Positions 48,531-57,472 of a DNA stretch of 64,000 nt are shown here, one piece after another (position 1 is the stretch's first letter; each line of letters starts with the position of its first letter). Source of the stretch: Marmoricola sp. URHB0036 (lineage in GTDB: Bacteria > Actinomycetota > Actinomycetes > Propionibacteriales > Nocardioidaceae); assembly GCF_000426045.1 (NCBI RefSeq), contig NZ_AUEP01000003.1:372001-436000 (forward strand), written 5' to 3'. The notes beneath the pieces were generated by a model. It searched no databases and was not told the DNA's origin. It saw nothing but the letters and a program-made list of their open reading frames with translations. A program made the position numbers and the translations under genes.

Positions 48531-48962
48531 TCAGGCGGCGAGGTCGTCGGGCGTGATGGCGCGGACGGCGACGTCGTCGGCGACGTGGATCGGCCGGAGC
48601 GGAACGCCCGCAGTCCGCGCCCCGGCGAGCAGGCGGGCCGAGAGCTCGCGGTCGAAGGCGCGGGTGCCGTCGCGTCCGGGGTGGGAGATCAGGAACGCGA
48701 CGGTCAGGTCGTCGGGGTCCTGGTCGATCACCTGCTGGAGCACGTCGTAGAGATTGGCCACCTCGCGTGGATCGGGGACGTGATCGCTCTCGGAGACCTC
48801 GATGAGGAAGCGGGTGGGCCGGTCGTCGGAGCCGATGAAGGTGACCCAGAGGCTCGTCGAACGGAACCCGAGCGGGTGCATCAGCAGCTCCCACATGTGT
48901 TGCAGGTCGTGCTGGGTGCGGATGGTCAGCCGGTCGAGCTCGGAAGAGGTGTGGTCGTCCAT
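48531..48962 (-). CDS. Hypothetical protein
   Basis: 143 residues from ATG 48,962. Soluble alpha/beta chain: LTIRTQHDLQHMWELLMHPLGF, SLWVTFIGSDDRP, LTVAFLISHPG and RAITPDDLAA. Not recognised. The gene is divergent from thrE (73 bases) and convergent with the NERD gene (11 bases). Similar short actinobacterial proteins carry no functional name that I know. Confidence 0.66.
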   Translation of the reverse strand: MDDHTSSELDRLTIRTQHDLQHMWELLMHPLGFRSTSLWVTFIGSDDRPTRFLIEVSESDHVPDPREVANLYDVLQQVIDQDPDDLTVAFLISHPGRDGTRAFDRELSARLLAGARTAGVPLRPIHVADDVAVRAITPDDLAA

Positions 48963-49034
48963 GTCAGCCAGCCTGCATCGGTTCGGCGTGCCCCGGGCGG
49001 TTGTCCACAGGGGTAAGGGACAGAATCGAGTGCT

Positions 49035-50372
49035 GTGACCGACGCTCGCGAGACCTACAAGATCCTCGATCTCGCGCTCCGGATCGGCGAGATCCTGCTC
49101 TCGTCGGGAGCGGGGGCGGCCGACGTGACCGCGACCATGCTCGGCATCACCCACCACCTCGGGCTGCGCAACGCCGACATCGACGTCACCTTCACGTTGC
49201 TGCGGATGAGCTACCAGGTCGATCCCGAGGAGATGCCGGTGCTGCTGACGCGCAACATCAGCCAGCGCGACATCGACTATGACGACCTGACACGCACCCA
49301 CGAGCTGGTCAGCGACATCCTCGAGGACCGGGTCGACGTCGCCGAGGCACGGGCCCGGGTGGCACGGCTCAACTCCACCGGCCACTGGCTGCCGCGCTGG
49401 TCGGTGGTCGCGGGGTCGGGCGTGGTCGGCGGCGGCGTCTCGCTGATCCTCGGCGGCGGCGCGGTGGTGACCGTGGTGGCCGCCCTGGCAGCCGTGCTGA
49501 TCACCATGCTGATGCGCACCCTGAACCGCCAGCGATGGCCGATGTTCTACCAGCAGATCGCGGGTGGGATGGTCGCCACCGCGGTCGCCCTGCTCGTCGC
49601 CGCAGGGGCGCAACAGCTCGACCTGACGGTCGACACCTCGCAGGTCATCACGGCCAACATCGTGCTGCTGCTCTCGGGGATCGGCTTCATGGGTGCCATC
49701 CAGGACGCGCTCTCCGGCTTCTACCTCACCGCCGGCGCCCGCATCATCGAGGCGCTGCTGGCCACGGCCGGACTGATCGCCGGCGTGTCCGCCGGACTGT
49801 CGCTAGCGCGGCCGCTGGGAGTGAGCCTGGTCGGCGTGCGACCGGGCAGCGGCGCGGTGTACGCCGACGTGCCGTTGATCCTGGTCGGGGCGATCGTCTC
49901 GGCCTGTGCGTTCGCGTTCACCTGCTACGCACCGCTCCGTGCGCTACCAGCGATCGGGATGAGCACCCTGCTCGGCCACCTGGCGTTCGTCTCGGTCCAG
50001 GACCCGGCGCAGTCGATGCCCTGGGCGGCCGCCTGCGCTGCCGTGGTGATCGGGCTGGTCAGCTACACGATCGCCGGCCGGGTCGGCGTACCCCCGCTCG
50101 TCGTGGTGGTGCCCGCCCTGGTGCCGATGCTGCCGGGCCTGCTGATCTACCGCGGTCTGAGCCTGATGGCCGACGGCGACACCGCCGGGATCCTGCAGCT
50201 CTCCGCCGCCGCGGCCACCACGATCGCGCTGGCGGCCGGCGTGATCCTCGGGGAGTACATCGCCCAGCCGGTCAAGCGGAACGTACGCCGCCTCGAGGGC
50301 CGCCTCGCCGGTCCGCGGATGGTCGGCGTCATGCACGGGCACCTCGGTCGGAGGAACCGGACCAGCGCCTGA
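49035..50372 (+). CDS. thrE: Threonine/serine exporter, ThrE family
   Basis: 445 residues from GTG 49,035. The N-terminal DUF1212/ThrE domain has ILDLALRIGEILLSSGAGAADV and a hydrophilic stretch to about 125, then about ten membrane helices: VVGGGVSLILGGGAVVTVVAA, ANIVLLLSGIGFMGAIQDAL, GYIP-like YTIAGRVGVPPLVVVVPALVPMLPG, TIALAAGVILGEYI. ThrE of Corynebacterium exports threonine and serine using the proton gradient. Both halves (N-terminal YjjP-like and C-terminal YjjB-like) are present in one chain. A threonine synthase lies in the same window but 28 kb away. Confidence 0.88.
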   Translation: MTDARETYKILDLALRIGEILLSSGAGAADVTATMLGITHHLGLRNADIDVTFTLLRMSYQVDPEEMPVLLTRNISQRDIDYDDLTRTHELVSDILEDRVDVAEARARVARLNSTGHWLPRWSVVAGSGVVGGGVSLILGGGAVVTVVAALAAVLITMLMRTLNRQRWPMFYQQIAGGMVATAVALLVAAGAQQLDLTVDTSQVITANIVLLLSGIGFMGAIQDALSGFYLTAGARIIEALLATAGLIAGVSAGLSLARPLGVSLVGVRPGSGAVYADVPLILVGAIVSACAFAFTCYAPLRALPAIGMSTLLGHLAFVSVQDPAQSMPWAAACAAVVIGLVSYTIAGRVGVPPLVVVVPALVPMLPGLLIYRGLSLMADGDTAGILQLSAAAATTIALAAGVILGEYIAQPVKRNVRRLEGRLAGPRMVGVMHGHLGRRNRTSA

Positions 50373-50448
50373 GTCTTGCCAAATCCGATGGCTCGCAGTC
50401 GGATGGGTGGGCCGGTGACATCGGGTTCACCGCGCAGGGAGGCAGCAC

Positions 50449-53025
50449 ATGCGTCGCACGGTTCTCGGGTTCGTCATCCTGTCCACCGCCCTGACGGGCA
50501 CTCTCGCCATCGCGGGGCCGGCGCCCGGAGCTGCTCCCGTCGGAGCCCTGCCGCGCTCGCCGGAGCTCTCCGTCGCCAGCCGGCTGCCCGATCGGCGAAG
50601 CCTGTTCGTCGGCGACCGGTTCTGGGGCATGGGTGCGCAGGACGGCAGCTACCCCGCCACCGGCTTCCACACCCGCGGCGAGATGGGTGGCTTCTGGACG
50701 CCGCCGGTGAAGCTGCTCGACGGGATCTGGTTCAAGGCCGGCAGTAGCTGGCTGACCGCCTCGCGCTACACCAGTGGCTGGGGCTACCAGCGGATGGACC
50801 TCGGCACGCACGACGGGGTCCGGATCACGCGCACCGACTTCGCTCCCGACGGGCTCCGCGCCGGGCTGATCGGGCTGCGGCTCGACGCCACCACCGCGAC
50901 GACGTTGCCGATCGCCGTCGACGCGCACTCCGAGCTGATGAAGGCCTATCCCTGGGGCGAGACCACGCCCAGCCAGACGACGTACAACCTCCAGGACACC
51001 GGCGCCGTGAGTGGCAAGAACCTCGTCTTCCGCGAGCAGGGCACCCCGCCCGGCACCTCCGAGACCCACGACTACGCCGCCGTCGTGGGCTCCAGCCTCA
51101 CCCCGAGCGGCACCCAGCTCGGAGCCGACCATCGCGGTCCGCAGGCCGACGTCGTGTGTCCTGCCTCGGGCGCCGGCACCCCGACGCCGCCGGACCGGTG
51201 CGACGACACGGCGTACGGCAAGGGCACCGGCGGGCAGCTGCAGTACGACGTGGCAGTGCCCAAGGGCGGCCGCACCCTCTGGTTCGCCATCGGCGGTTCC
51301 GACCACGGCCTCGCCGAGGCGCAGTCGGCCCAGCAGCGTGCCCTCGCCAACCCCACGGCGCTGCTCCGCCAGAAGCTCGCTGCCAGGAACGCGCTGGCGG
51401 CCAACACCCGGGTCAGCCTCCCCGGCGACCGGCTGCTGCAGCGCAGCGTGGCCTGGAGCAAGCAGAACCTCGCCGAGTCGGTGCAGGAGTCGCGCAACCT
51501 CCAGGTCCGTCCGACCAACGGCGGCAAGAACTACCCCGCGCCGGTCGGCACGGTCGCGAGGGCGCGGTGGTACGGCGCCGGCTTCCCCGACTACCCGTGG
51601 CTGTTCGCGACCGATGGCGAGTACACCAGCTTCGCCGCTGTCAGCAGCGGCCAGTTCGCCACCATCAAGGCCCACCTGCGCGCGCTGCGGGACGTCAGCG
51701 TCGCGGCCAACGGGCAGAGCGGCAAGGTCGTGCACGAGGTGACCCCGGACGGCCAGGTCTACTTCGGCGCCAACGCCGACGCCGGCAACACCGACGAGAC
51801 CGCGAAGTTTCCCTCGATCGTGGCGCTGATCTGGCGATGGACCGGCGACAACGCCTTCCGCGACGAGATGTACGGCTTCGCCAAGCGGAACATGCGCTAC
51901 ATCTACCGCGCCCTCGACGCCGACCACGACGGCTGGCCGGAGGGACTCGGCAACGTCGAGGTCACCGGCATGGGCACCGAGAAGCTGGACAACACCGTCT
52001 ACACGATCCGCGGGCTGCGCGACCTCGCCGACCTGGCCGCCAGCAAGCACGACACCGCGACGCGACGGTGGGCCACGACCAAGGCCGCCGGGCTGGAGCG
52101 ACGCTTCGACAGGACCTGGTGGAACGGCCAGGGCACCCGGCAGTACGCCGACTCGCTGGACGACCCTGGCAACCACAAGGTCTTCCAGCGCCACTGGATC
52201 GGCGTGACCCCAGCCGAGGTCGAGCTGAAGCGACCCGGACGACCCGACGGTCCGCTCGCGCCGTTGTCCCATGCCCGTGCCCTCGTCGCCCAGCGCGAAC
52301 GCCCCTGCTACACCGGCACGTTCGGGCTCTTCCACACCGGGTCGGGGAAGACCTCGCCGACCGACGACATCGAGGGTCCGGCGTGTGACACCGCCACCTC
52401 GAGCGTGGCCGCTCTGCGCTCGGTGTTCACCCTGAACACCTCGATCATGGCCGCCGCCGAAGCGGCGCTCGGTCGGATGGGTGCAGGGCAGCTGCGTCGC
52501 TACACCACCGGCAACGCCCGGGTGCAGCTCGACCCGAAGGTGTGGGAGCTGCCCGGCGCGATGCCGGAGATCGCTCCGTCGCCCGACTTCGGCAGCAACA
52601 TCGAGAAGAACTTCACCGAGCGGTCGATGGCCCTGCAGGCCTGGGGCACCTACGGGATCCTCTGGCCGGTCGTGCACTACCAGCTCGGCGTCTCTCCCGA
52701 CCTCGGCCGCCGGCGCGTCAACGTGGTGCCGCAGGTGCCGACGGGTCAGCACCGCGTGGCGGGCAGCCACATCCGGCTCGGCGCTGGCGCGGTCGACGTG
52801 ACTGCTTCCCGCTACGGGAGGGTGCTGCGGACCGTCGTGCGGCAGAGCGGTCGGTGGCACCTGACGATCGGCGCCGCGCTGCCGGCAGGCACGAAGGTCT
52901 CCCGGGTGCGGCTGGACGGCCACCGGGCCAGGTTCCACGTCGTGCCCACCGCACGCGGTCGTGAGCTGCTCGTCAACGGCGGCAGCGGGCGGGGTGTGAG
53001 CCGGTTGGTGGTGCGGCTGCGATAG
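50449..53025 (+). CDS. Secreted six-hairpin glycosidase (glucoamylase/debranching-like)
   Basis: 858 residues, ATG after AGGGAGG. Signal peptide: LGFVILSTALTGTLAIAGPAPGAA. A beta-rich N-domain (about 40-290) precedes an (alpha/alpha)6 barrel: AGFPDYPWLFATDGEY near 365-380, SIVALIWRWTGDNAFRDEMYGF, YRALDADHDGWPEGLGN, EKLDNTVYTIRGL. These match the catalytic barrel of GH15/GH133-type enzymes that cut alpha-glucans. Acidic residues near WPEGLG and in TDGEY are likely catalytic. The last 100 residues are another beta region. Exact family and substrate cannot be set by eye. Confidence 0.75.
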   Translation: MRRTVLGFVILSTALTGTLAIAGPAPGAAPVGALPRSPELSVASRLPDRRSLFVGDRFWGMGAQDGSYPATGFHTRGEMGGFWTPPVKLLDGIWFKAGSSWLTASRYTSGWGYQRMDLGTHDGVRITRTDFAPDGLRAGLIGLRLDATTATTLPIAVDAHSELMKAYPWGETTPSQTTYNLQDTGAVSGKNLVFREQGTPPGTSETHDYAAVVGSSLTPSGTQLGADHRGPQADVVCPASGAGTPTPPDRCDDTAYGKGTGGQLQYDVAVPKGGRTLWFAIGGSDHGLAEAQSAQQRALANPTALLRQKLAARNALAANTRVSLPGDRLLQRSVAWSKQNLAESVQESRNLQVRPTNGGKNYPAPVGTVARARWYGAGFPDYPWLFATDGEYTSFAAVSSGQFATIKAHLRALRDVSVAANGQSGKVVHEVTPDGQVYFGANADAGNTDETAKFPSIVALIWRWTGDNAFRDEMYGFAKRNMRYIYRALDADHDGWPEGLGNVEVTGMGTEKLDNTVYTIRGLRDLADLAASKHDTATRRWATTKAAGLERRFDRTWWNGQGTRQYADSLDDPGNHKVFQRHWIGVTPAEVELKRPGRPDGPLAPLSHARALVAQRERPCYTGTFGLFHTGSGKTSPTDDIEGPACDTATSSVAALRSVFTLNTSIMAAAEAALGRMGAGQLRRYTTGNARVQLDPKVWELPGAMPEIAPSPDFGSNIEKNFTERSMALQAWGTYGILWPVVHYQLGVSPDLGRRRVNVVPQVPTGQHRVAGSHIRLGAGAVDVTASRYGRVLRTVVRQSGRWHLTIGAALPAGTKVSRVRLDGHRARFHVVPTARGRELLVNGGSGRGVSRLVVRLR

Positions 53026-53032
53026 CGGTTGG

Positions 53033-54151
53033 ATGGCGCGTCACACTGGTGACGTGCCTCGCCCTCGACTTCCGCTGGTCCGCGTCAGCCTCGCGGCGGC
53101 TGCGGTGCTGCCCGCGCTGTTCACCGCCGCCCGGGGAGTACGCCGCTCCATGGGTGCCGGGATGCGGCGGTTCGACTACAGCGACTCGCCGCAGTTCCAC
53201 GACGGGCTGTTCCACAACCGGCTGCCCGCGACCGACGCTCCCGAGGGCAGCACGGCCGGCATGGCGGCGGAGTTCGCCACCAAGGGCCGACGGGGCAAGC
53301 CGCGCGGACCGGTCCAGCTCGAGACCCCGAACCTGCCGCAGCAGGCCGGCGAGCTGGCCGCCACCTGGCTCGGCCACGCGACCGTCCTGCTCGAGCTCGA
53401 GGGCCACTGGGTGCTGACCGACCCGGTGTGGAGCGACCGGGTCTCGCCGTCGCGCAGCATCGGCCCGCGTCGCAACCACCCGGTGCCGATGCCACTCGAC
53501 GACCTGCCGAGGCTCGACGCGGTGCTGATCTCGCACGACCACTACGACCACCTCGACACCGCGACCATCGACTGGCTGCTCCACCAGCAGAGGTGCCCGT
53601 TCGTGGTGCCGCTCGGCATCGGCGAGCACCTGAGCCGCTGGGGCGTGCCCGACGACCGGATCATCGAGCTCGACTGGGACGAGTCCCACCGGGTCGGCGG
53701 ACTCACCTTCACCTGCACCGAGGCGCGGCACTTCTCGGGTCGCAGCCTGGGCAGCAACACCACCCTGTGGGCCAGCTGGGTGGTCGCGGGGGAGGACCGT
53801 CGGGTGTTCTTCGGCGGCGACACCGGCTACACCCCGGCGTTCACGGGCATCGGCGAGCGCCACGGTCCCTTCGACCTGACGGTGCTGCCGATCGGGGCCT
53901 ACGACTCCCGCTGGCCCGACGTGCACCTCAACCCGGACGAGGCGATCCGTGTCCACCGTGAGGTCGGCGGCAGGGTGCTGCTGCCGATCCACTGGGCGAC
54001 CTTCGACCTCGCCTTCCACGAGTGGTCCGACCCGGTCGAGTGGCTGCTCCAGGAGGCGGCGCAGGACGCCCTCGCGCTGCCCGCGCCCGGAGGACGGGTC
54101 GATCCCGCCGCAGACCTTCCGACCGCCCCGTGGTGGCGCGCCTCGGCCTGA
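53033..54151 (+). CDS. Metallo-beta-lactamase-fold hydrolase (UlaG/NAPE-PLD-like)
   Basis: 372 residues from ATG 53,033; GTG 53,054 is an alternative. N-terminus has a hydrophobic run (VSLAAAAVLPALFTAARG), a possible anchor. Metal ligands: TWLGHATVLLEL, then SHDHYDHLD (HxHxDH), RHFSGRS (His), GDTGY (Asp) and PIHWATFDLAFH (His). This pattern fits the branch that includes UlaG lactonase and N-acyl-phosphatidylethanolamine phospholipase D. Length and the FDYSDSPQFHDGLFHN start resemble the NAPE-PLD-like group found widely in bacteria. Substrate unknown. Confidence 0.85.
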   Translation: MARHTGDVPRPRLPLVRVSLAAAAVLPALFTAARGVRRSMGAGMRRFDYSDSPQFHDGLFHNRLPATDAPEGSTAGMAAEFATKGRRGKPRGPVQLETPNLPQQAGELAATWLGHATVLLELEGHWVLTDPVWSDRVSPSRSIGPRRNHPVPMPLDDLPRLDAVLISHDHYDHLDTATIDWLLHQQRCPFVVPLGIGEHLSRWGVPDDRIIELDWDESHRVGGLTFTCTEARHFSGRSLGSNTTLWASWVVAGEDRRVFFGGDTGYTPAFTGIGERHGPFDLTVLPIGAYDSRWPDVHLNPDEAIRVHREVGGRVLLPIHWATFDLAFHEWSDPVEWLLQEAAQDALALPAPGGRVDPAADLPTAPWWRASA

Positions 54152-54158
54152 CGCCGGC

Positions 54159-54833
54159 TCAGGTGCAGGGGCCCTTGCCGAGGATGGCCAGGCCCGCGCG
54201 GTCTCCCGGACCCCAGGTGGTCTTGCCCTCGTTGTCCGCGTTCATCAGCTCCCCGGACTCGTGCACGTGGCCGAGTCCGAGGACGTGGCCGAGCTCGTGC
54301 ATCACGATGGCCCGGGTGAGGTCGTGGCCGTGCCAGGCGTGCAGCTCGCTGTTCCAGTAGCGCCGCTCGAGCACGACCTGCCCGGAGATGTAGGTGCTCC
54401 GTCCGTTGAGGTTCACCCAGGAGCTGCCACCCTCGCCGGCGATGCCGCGGTCCATCGGGATCTCGGACGGGTCCGCGAACGCGATCAGGACCGGGTAGCC
54501 CTCCAGCGTCCCGAAGTTGGCACGGGGTCGGCGCGCGGAGTCCCGGGCGTAGACGAGGTTGAGGTGGCTGGCCGCGGAGGCGGCGCCCATCGCCTCGAGC
54601 AGGACCTGCCGGGTGGTCTCGGGGTCGTCCACGCCGTGCAGGTTGAACTCGACGGGGATCGACCGGCAGGAGCTGTAGGTGATCGGTTCGCCGTTGGACC
54701 CCGCCTGCGTGGCCAGGAACCGGTAGCTGCCCTCGCCACCGCTCGACGTGAGGGCGCCGATGCCTCCGGCCCGCACCACGAAGACGAGCCCCAGCAGGGC
54801 CGCGGTCGCCAGCCCCACGAGTACGACGCGCAT
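54159..54833 (-). CDS. Secreted matrixin-type zinc metalloprotease
   Basis: 224 residues with an N-terminal signal anchor (VVLVGLATAALLGLVFVV). Zinc motif MHELGHVLGLGHVH and the Met-turn residue in GELMN are those of metzincins (M10). The prodomain cysteine switch is absent. YSSCRSIPVEFNLHG and the final GPCT give two Cys that may pair. It should be outside the cell. Divergent from pcrA across 152 bases. Confidence 0.85.
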   Translation of the reverse strand: MRVVLVGLATAALLGLVFVVRAGGIGALTSSGGEGSYRFLATQAGSNGEPITYSSCRSIPVEFNLHGVDDPETTRQVLLEAMGAASAASHLNLVYARDSARRPRANFGTLEGYPVLIAFADPSEIPMDRGIAGEGGSSWVNLNGRSTYISGQVVLERRYWNSELHAWHGHDLTRAIVMHELGHVLGLGHVHESGELMNADNEGKTTWGPGDRAGLAILGKGPCT

Positions 54834-54971
54834 GCGGTTCCCCCCGGACAGAACTTCTCGTACTACTACAAATCGACTCGTATTCTCACCGCTCGCGGGC
54901 CTGCCCGTCCCGAGAATCGGCCAGTCCGCGGTCGCACCGGGACAGCGCGCGGAACCGTCCCCGCGCGGACG

Positions 54972-54977
54972 TAGGGT
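54972..54977 (+). promoter_or_regulatory. -10 hexamer upstream of pcrA
   Basis: TAGGGT ends 8 bases before ATG 54,986. The transcript would be nearly leaderless, which supports that start over the TTG at 54,977. Confidence 0.45.
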
Positions 54978-54985
54978 TGAGCCAC

Positions 54986-57463
54986 ATGAGCGCGCAGTTC
55001 CCCCTCCCCGGTCTTCCCGCCGAGTCGGCGACCCCTGAGGATGGCGGGGAGGACGGCGCCGCCGGAGAGGTCCCGAGGAAGGGCCGTCGGCGGCCGACCC
55101 GCGAGGAGCTGCTCGAGGGTCTCAACGAGCCGCAGCGCGAGGCCGTCGTGCACGAGGGCGCCCCACTGCTCGTCGTCGCCGGGGCGGGCTCCGGCAAGAC
55201 CCGGGTGCTCACCCGTCGGATCGCCTGGCTGATCTCCGAGCGCAACGCCCACCCCGGCTCGATCCTCGCGATCACCTTCACCAACAAGGCCGCGGCCGAG
55301 ATGCGTGAGCGGGTCACCGAGTTGGTCGGTGGCCGGGCCAAGATCATGTGGGTCAGCACCTTCCACTCGGCCTGCGTGCGCATCCTGCGCAAGGAGATCG
55401 ACAAGTTCGGCTTCAAGTCGAGCTTCACCATCTACGACGCCGCCGACTCCAAACGGCTGATGACACTGGTCTGCCGCGACCTCGACCTCGACGTGAAGCG
55501 CTACCCGCCGCGCGCCATCCTCAACTGGGTCAGCAACGCCAAGAACGAGCTCCAGGACCACGAGGACGCCGCCAAGGCTCTGTCGGATTCGGGGGGCCAG
55601 AACGGCACGGAGGAGACCTACGCGGCGGCGTACGCCGAGTACCAGCGCCGTCTCCGCCAGGCCAACGCCCTCGACTTCGACGACCTGCTGATGATGACCG
55701 TGCACCTGTTCCGGGCCTTCCCGGCGGTCCGGGAGAGCTGGCGGCGGCGGTTCCGGCACGTGCTGGTGGACGAGTACCAGGACACCAACCATGCGCAGTA
55801 CGCCCTGATCCACGAGCTGTGCGCCGAGCAGATGGAGGAGACCGGAGCATCCGACGAGGATCGCTCGACTCCGGCGGAGCTGATGGTGGTCGGTGACGCC
55901 GACCAGTCGATCTACGCCTTCCGGGGCGCCAACATCCGCAACATCCTCGACTTCGAGCAGGACTTCCCCAACGCGCGCACCATCATGCTGGAGCAGAACT
56001 ACCGCTCCACCCAGACGATCCTGACCGCGGCCAACGCGGTGATCAGCCGCAACGACGGGCGCAAGCCGAAGAACCTCTGGACCGACTCGGGCGCGGGCGA
56101 CGGCATCGTCGGCTACGTCGGCGACGACGAGCACGACGAGGCCAGGTTCGTCGCCGAGGAGATCGACAAGCTCACCGATGAAAAGAAGGCGCGGGCCGGC
56201 GACATCGCGGTCTTCTACCGGACCAACGCGCAGTCACGTGTCTTCGAGGAGATCTTCATCCGCGTCGGCATGCCCTACCGCGTGGTGGGCGGGGTGCGGT
56301 TCTACGAGCGGCGCGAGGTCCGGGACGCGCTGGCCTACCTACGGCTGCTGGTCAACCCGGCCGACTCGGTCTCGCTGCGTCGGGTGCTGAACACTCCCAA
56401 GCGCGGTATCGGCGAACGCGCCGAGGCCTGCATCGAAGGACTGGCGCAGCGCGACCGGATCACGTTCTGGGAGGCGCTCCAGCGGGCCGAGGACGCGCCC
56501 GGTCTGGCCAGCCGGTCGCTGAACGCCATCAAGGGCTTCGTCGACATGGTCGAGCAGCTGATGCAGATGGTCGAGGCGGGGGAGCGGGTCGACGTCGTGC
56601 TCGAGCAGGTGCTCACCCGCAGCGGCTACCTCAAGGAGCTCGAGGACTCCGAGGACCCGCAGGACGAGACCCGGGTGGAGAACCTCGCCGAGCTGGTCGC
56701 CGTCGCCCGTGAGTTCTCCGACGACCCGGTCGTGGGGCCGTCCGCCGACCCGGCCGACGAGGACGCGGGGCCGCCTGGGCTCTCGGACTTCCTGGAGCGG
56801 GTGGCGCTGGTCGCCGACTCCGACCAGATCCCCGACGGGCCCACGGATTCTGACGGGGAGGGGTCGGGTGGCTCTCCCGGGGTGGTGACCCTGATGACGC
56901 TGCACACGGCGAAGGGCCTCGAGTTCCCGGTCGTGTTCCTCACCGGGCTCGAGGACGGTGTCTTCCCGCACATGCGGTCGCTGGGCGACAAGCCCGAGCT
57001 CGAGGAGGAGCGGCGGCTGGCGTACGTCGGCCTGACGCGTGCTCGCGAACGGCTCTACATCTCCCGGGCCGTCGTACGTTCCGCGTGGGGGGCGCCCCAG
57101 CACAACCCGGCCTCGCGGTTCGTCGACGAGCTGCCGGCCGACCTCGTCGAGTGGCGCCGTACCGAGAGCGCGATGTCGTCGTGGAACCGGCCGCAGTACG
57201 GCCTGCCCGGATCAGCCTCCGGGCGTGCACCACAGCGTCGTTTCGGTACGGCGACAGCCCGCTCCGACGCCGCCAAGAAGGCCAAGGCCGCCCGGCCGAT
57301 CCCGTCGCTGGACCCCGGCGACCGTGTGCAGCACGACACCTTCGGCCTGGGCACGGTCGTCGCGCTCGAAGGTGCCGGCGACAACGCCGTCGCCTCGATC
57401 GACTTCGGCACCGACGGCGTCAAGCGGCTGCTGCTGCGCTACGCGCCGGTGGAGAAGCTCTAG
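54986..57463 (+). CDS. pcrA: ATP-dependent DNA helicase UvrD/PcrA
   Basis: 825 residues from ATG 54,986 (SAQFPLPGLP). SF1A helicase for repair and replication: Walker A AGAGSGKTR near 65-73, FTNKAAAEM, VDEYQDTN, QNYRSTQTI, VTLMTLHTAKGLEFPVVF and YVGLTRARERLYIS. The C-terminus keeps the PcrA/UvrD Tudor-like tail (GDRVQHDTFGLGTVVALEG), which binds RNA polymerase. Compare the shorter UvrD-like helicase of the defence operon at 5,516, which lacks this tail. It is convergent with the LAL regulator, 9 bases apart. Confidence 0.93.
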   Translation: MSAQFPLPGLPAESATPEDGGEDGAAGEVPRKGRRRPTREELLEGLNEPQREAVVHEGAPLLVVAGAGSGKTRVLTRRIAWLISERNAHPGSILAITFTNKAAAEMRERVTELVGGRAKIMWVSTFHSACVRILRKEIDKFGFKSSFTIYDAADSKRLMTLVCRDLDLDVKRYPPRAILNWVSNAKNELQDHEDAAKALSDSGGQNGTEETYAAAYAEYQRRLRQANALDFDDLLMMTVHLFRAFPAVRESWRRRFRHVLVDEYQDTNHAQYALIHELCAEQMEETGASDEDRSTPAELMVVGDADQSIYAFRGANIRNILDFEQDFPNARTIMLEQNYRSTQTILTAANAVISRNDGRKPKNLWTDSGAGDGIVGYVGDDEHDEARFVAEEIDKLTDEKKARAGDIAVFYRTNAQSRVFEEIFIRVGMPYRVVGGVRFYERREVRDALAYLRLLVNPADSVSLRRVLNTPKRGIGERAEACIEGLAQRDRITFWEALQRAEDAPGLASRSLNAIKGFVDMVEQLMQMVEAGERVDVVLEQVLTRSGYLKELEDSEDPQDETRVENLAELVAVAREFSDDPVVGPSADPADEDAGPPGLSDFLERVALVADSDQIPDGPTDSDGEGSGGSPGVVTLMTLHTAKGLEFPVVFLTGLEDGVFPHMRSLGDKPELEEERRLAYVGLTRARERLYISRAVVRSAWGAPQHNPASRFVDELPADLVEWRRTESAMSSWNRPQYGLPGSASGRAPQRRFGTATARSDAAKKAKAARPIPSLDPGDRVQHDTFGLGTVVALEGAGDNAVASIDFGTDGVKRLLLRYAPVEKL

Positions 57464-57472
57464 CTCGCTCGC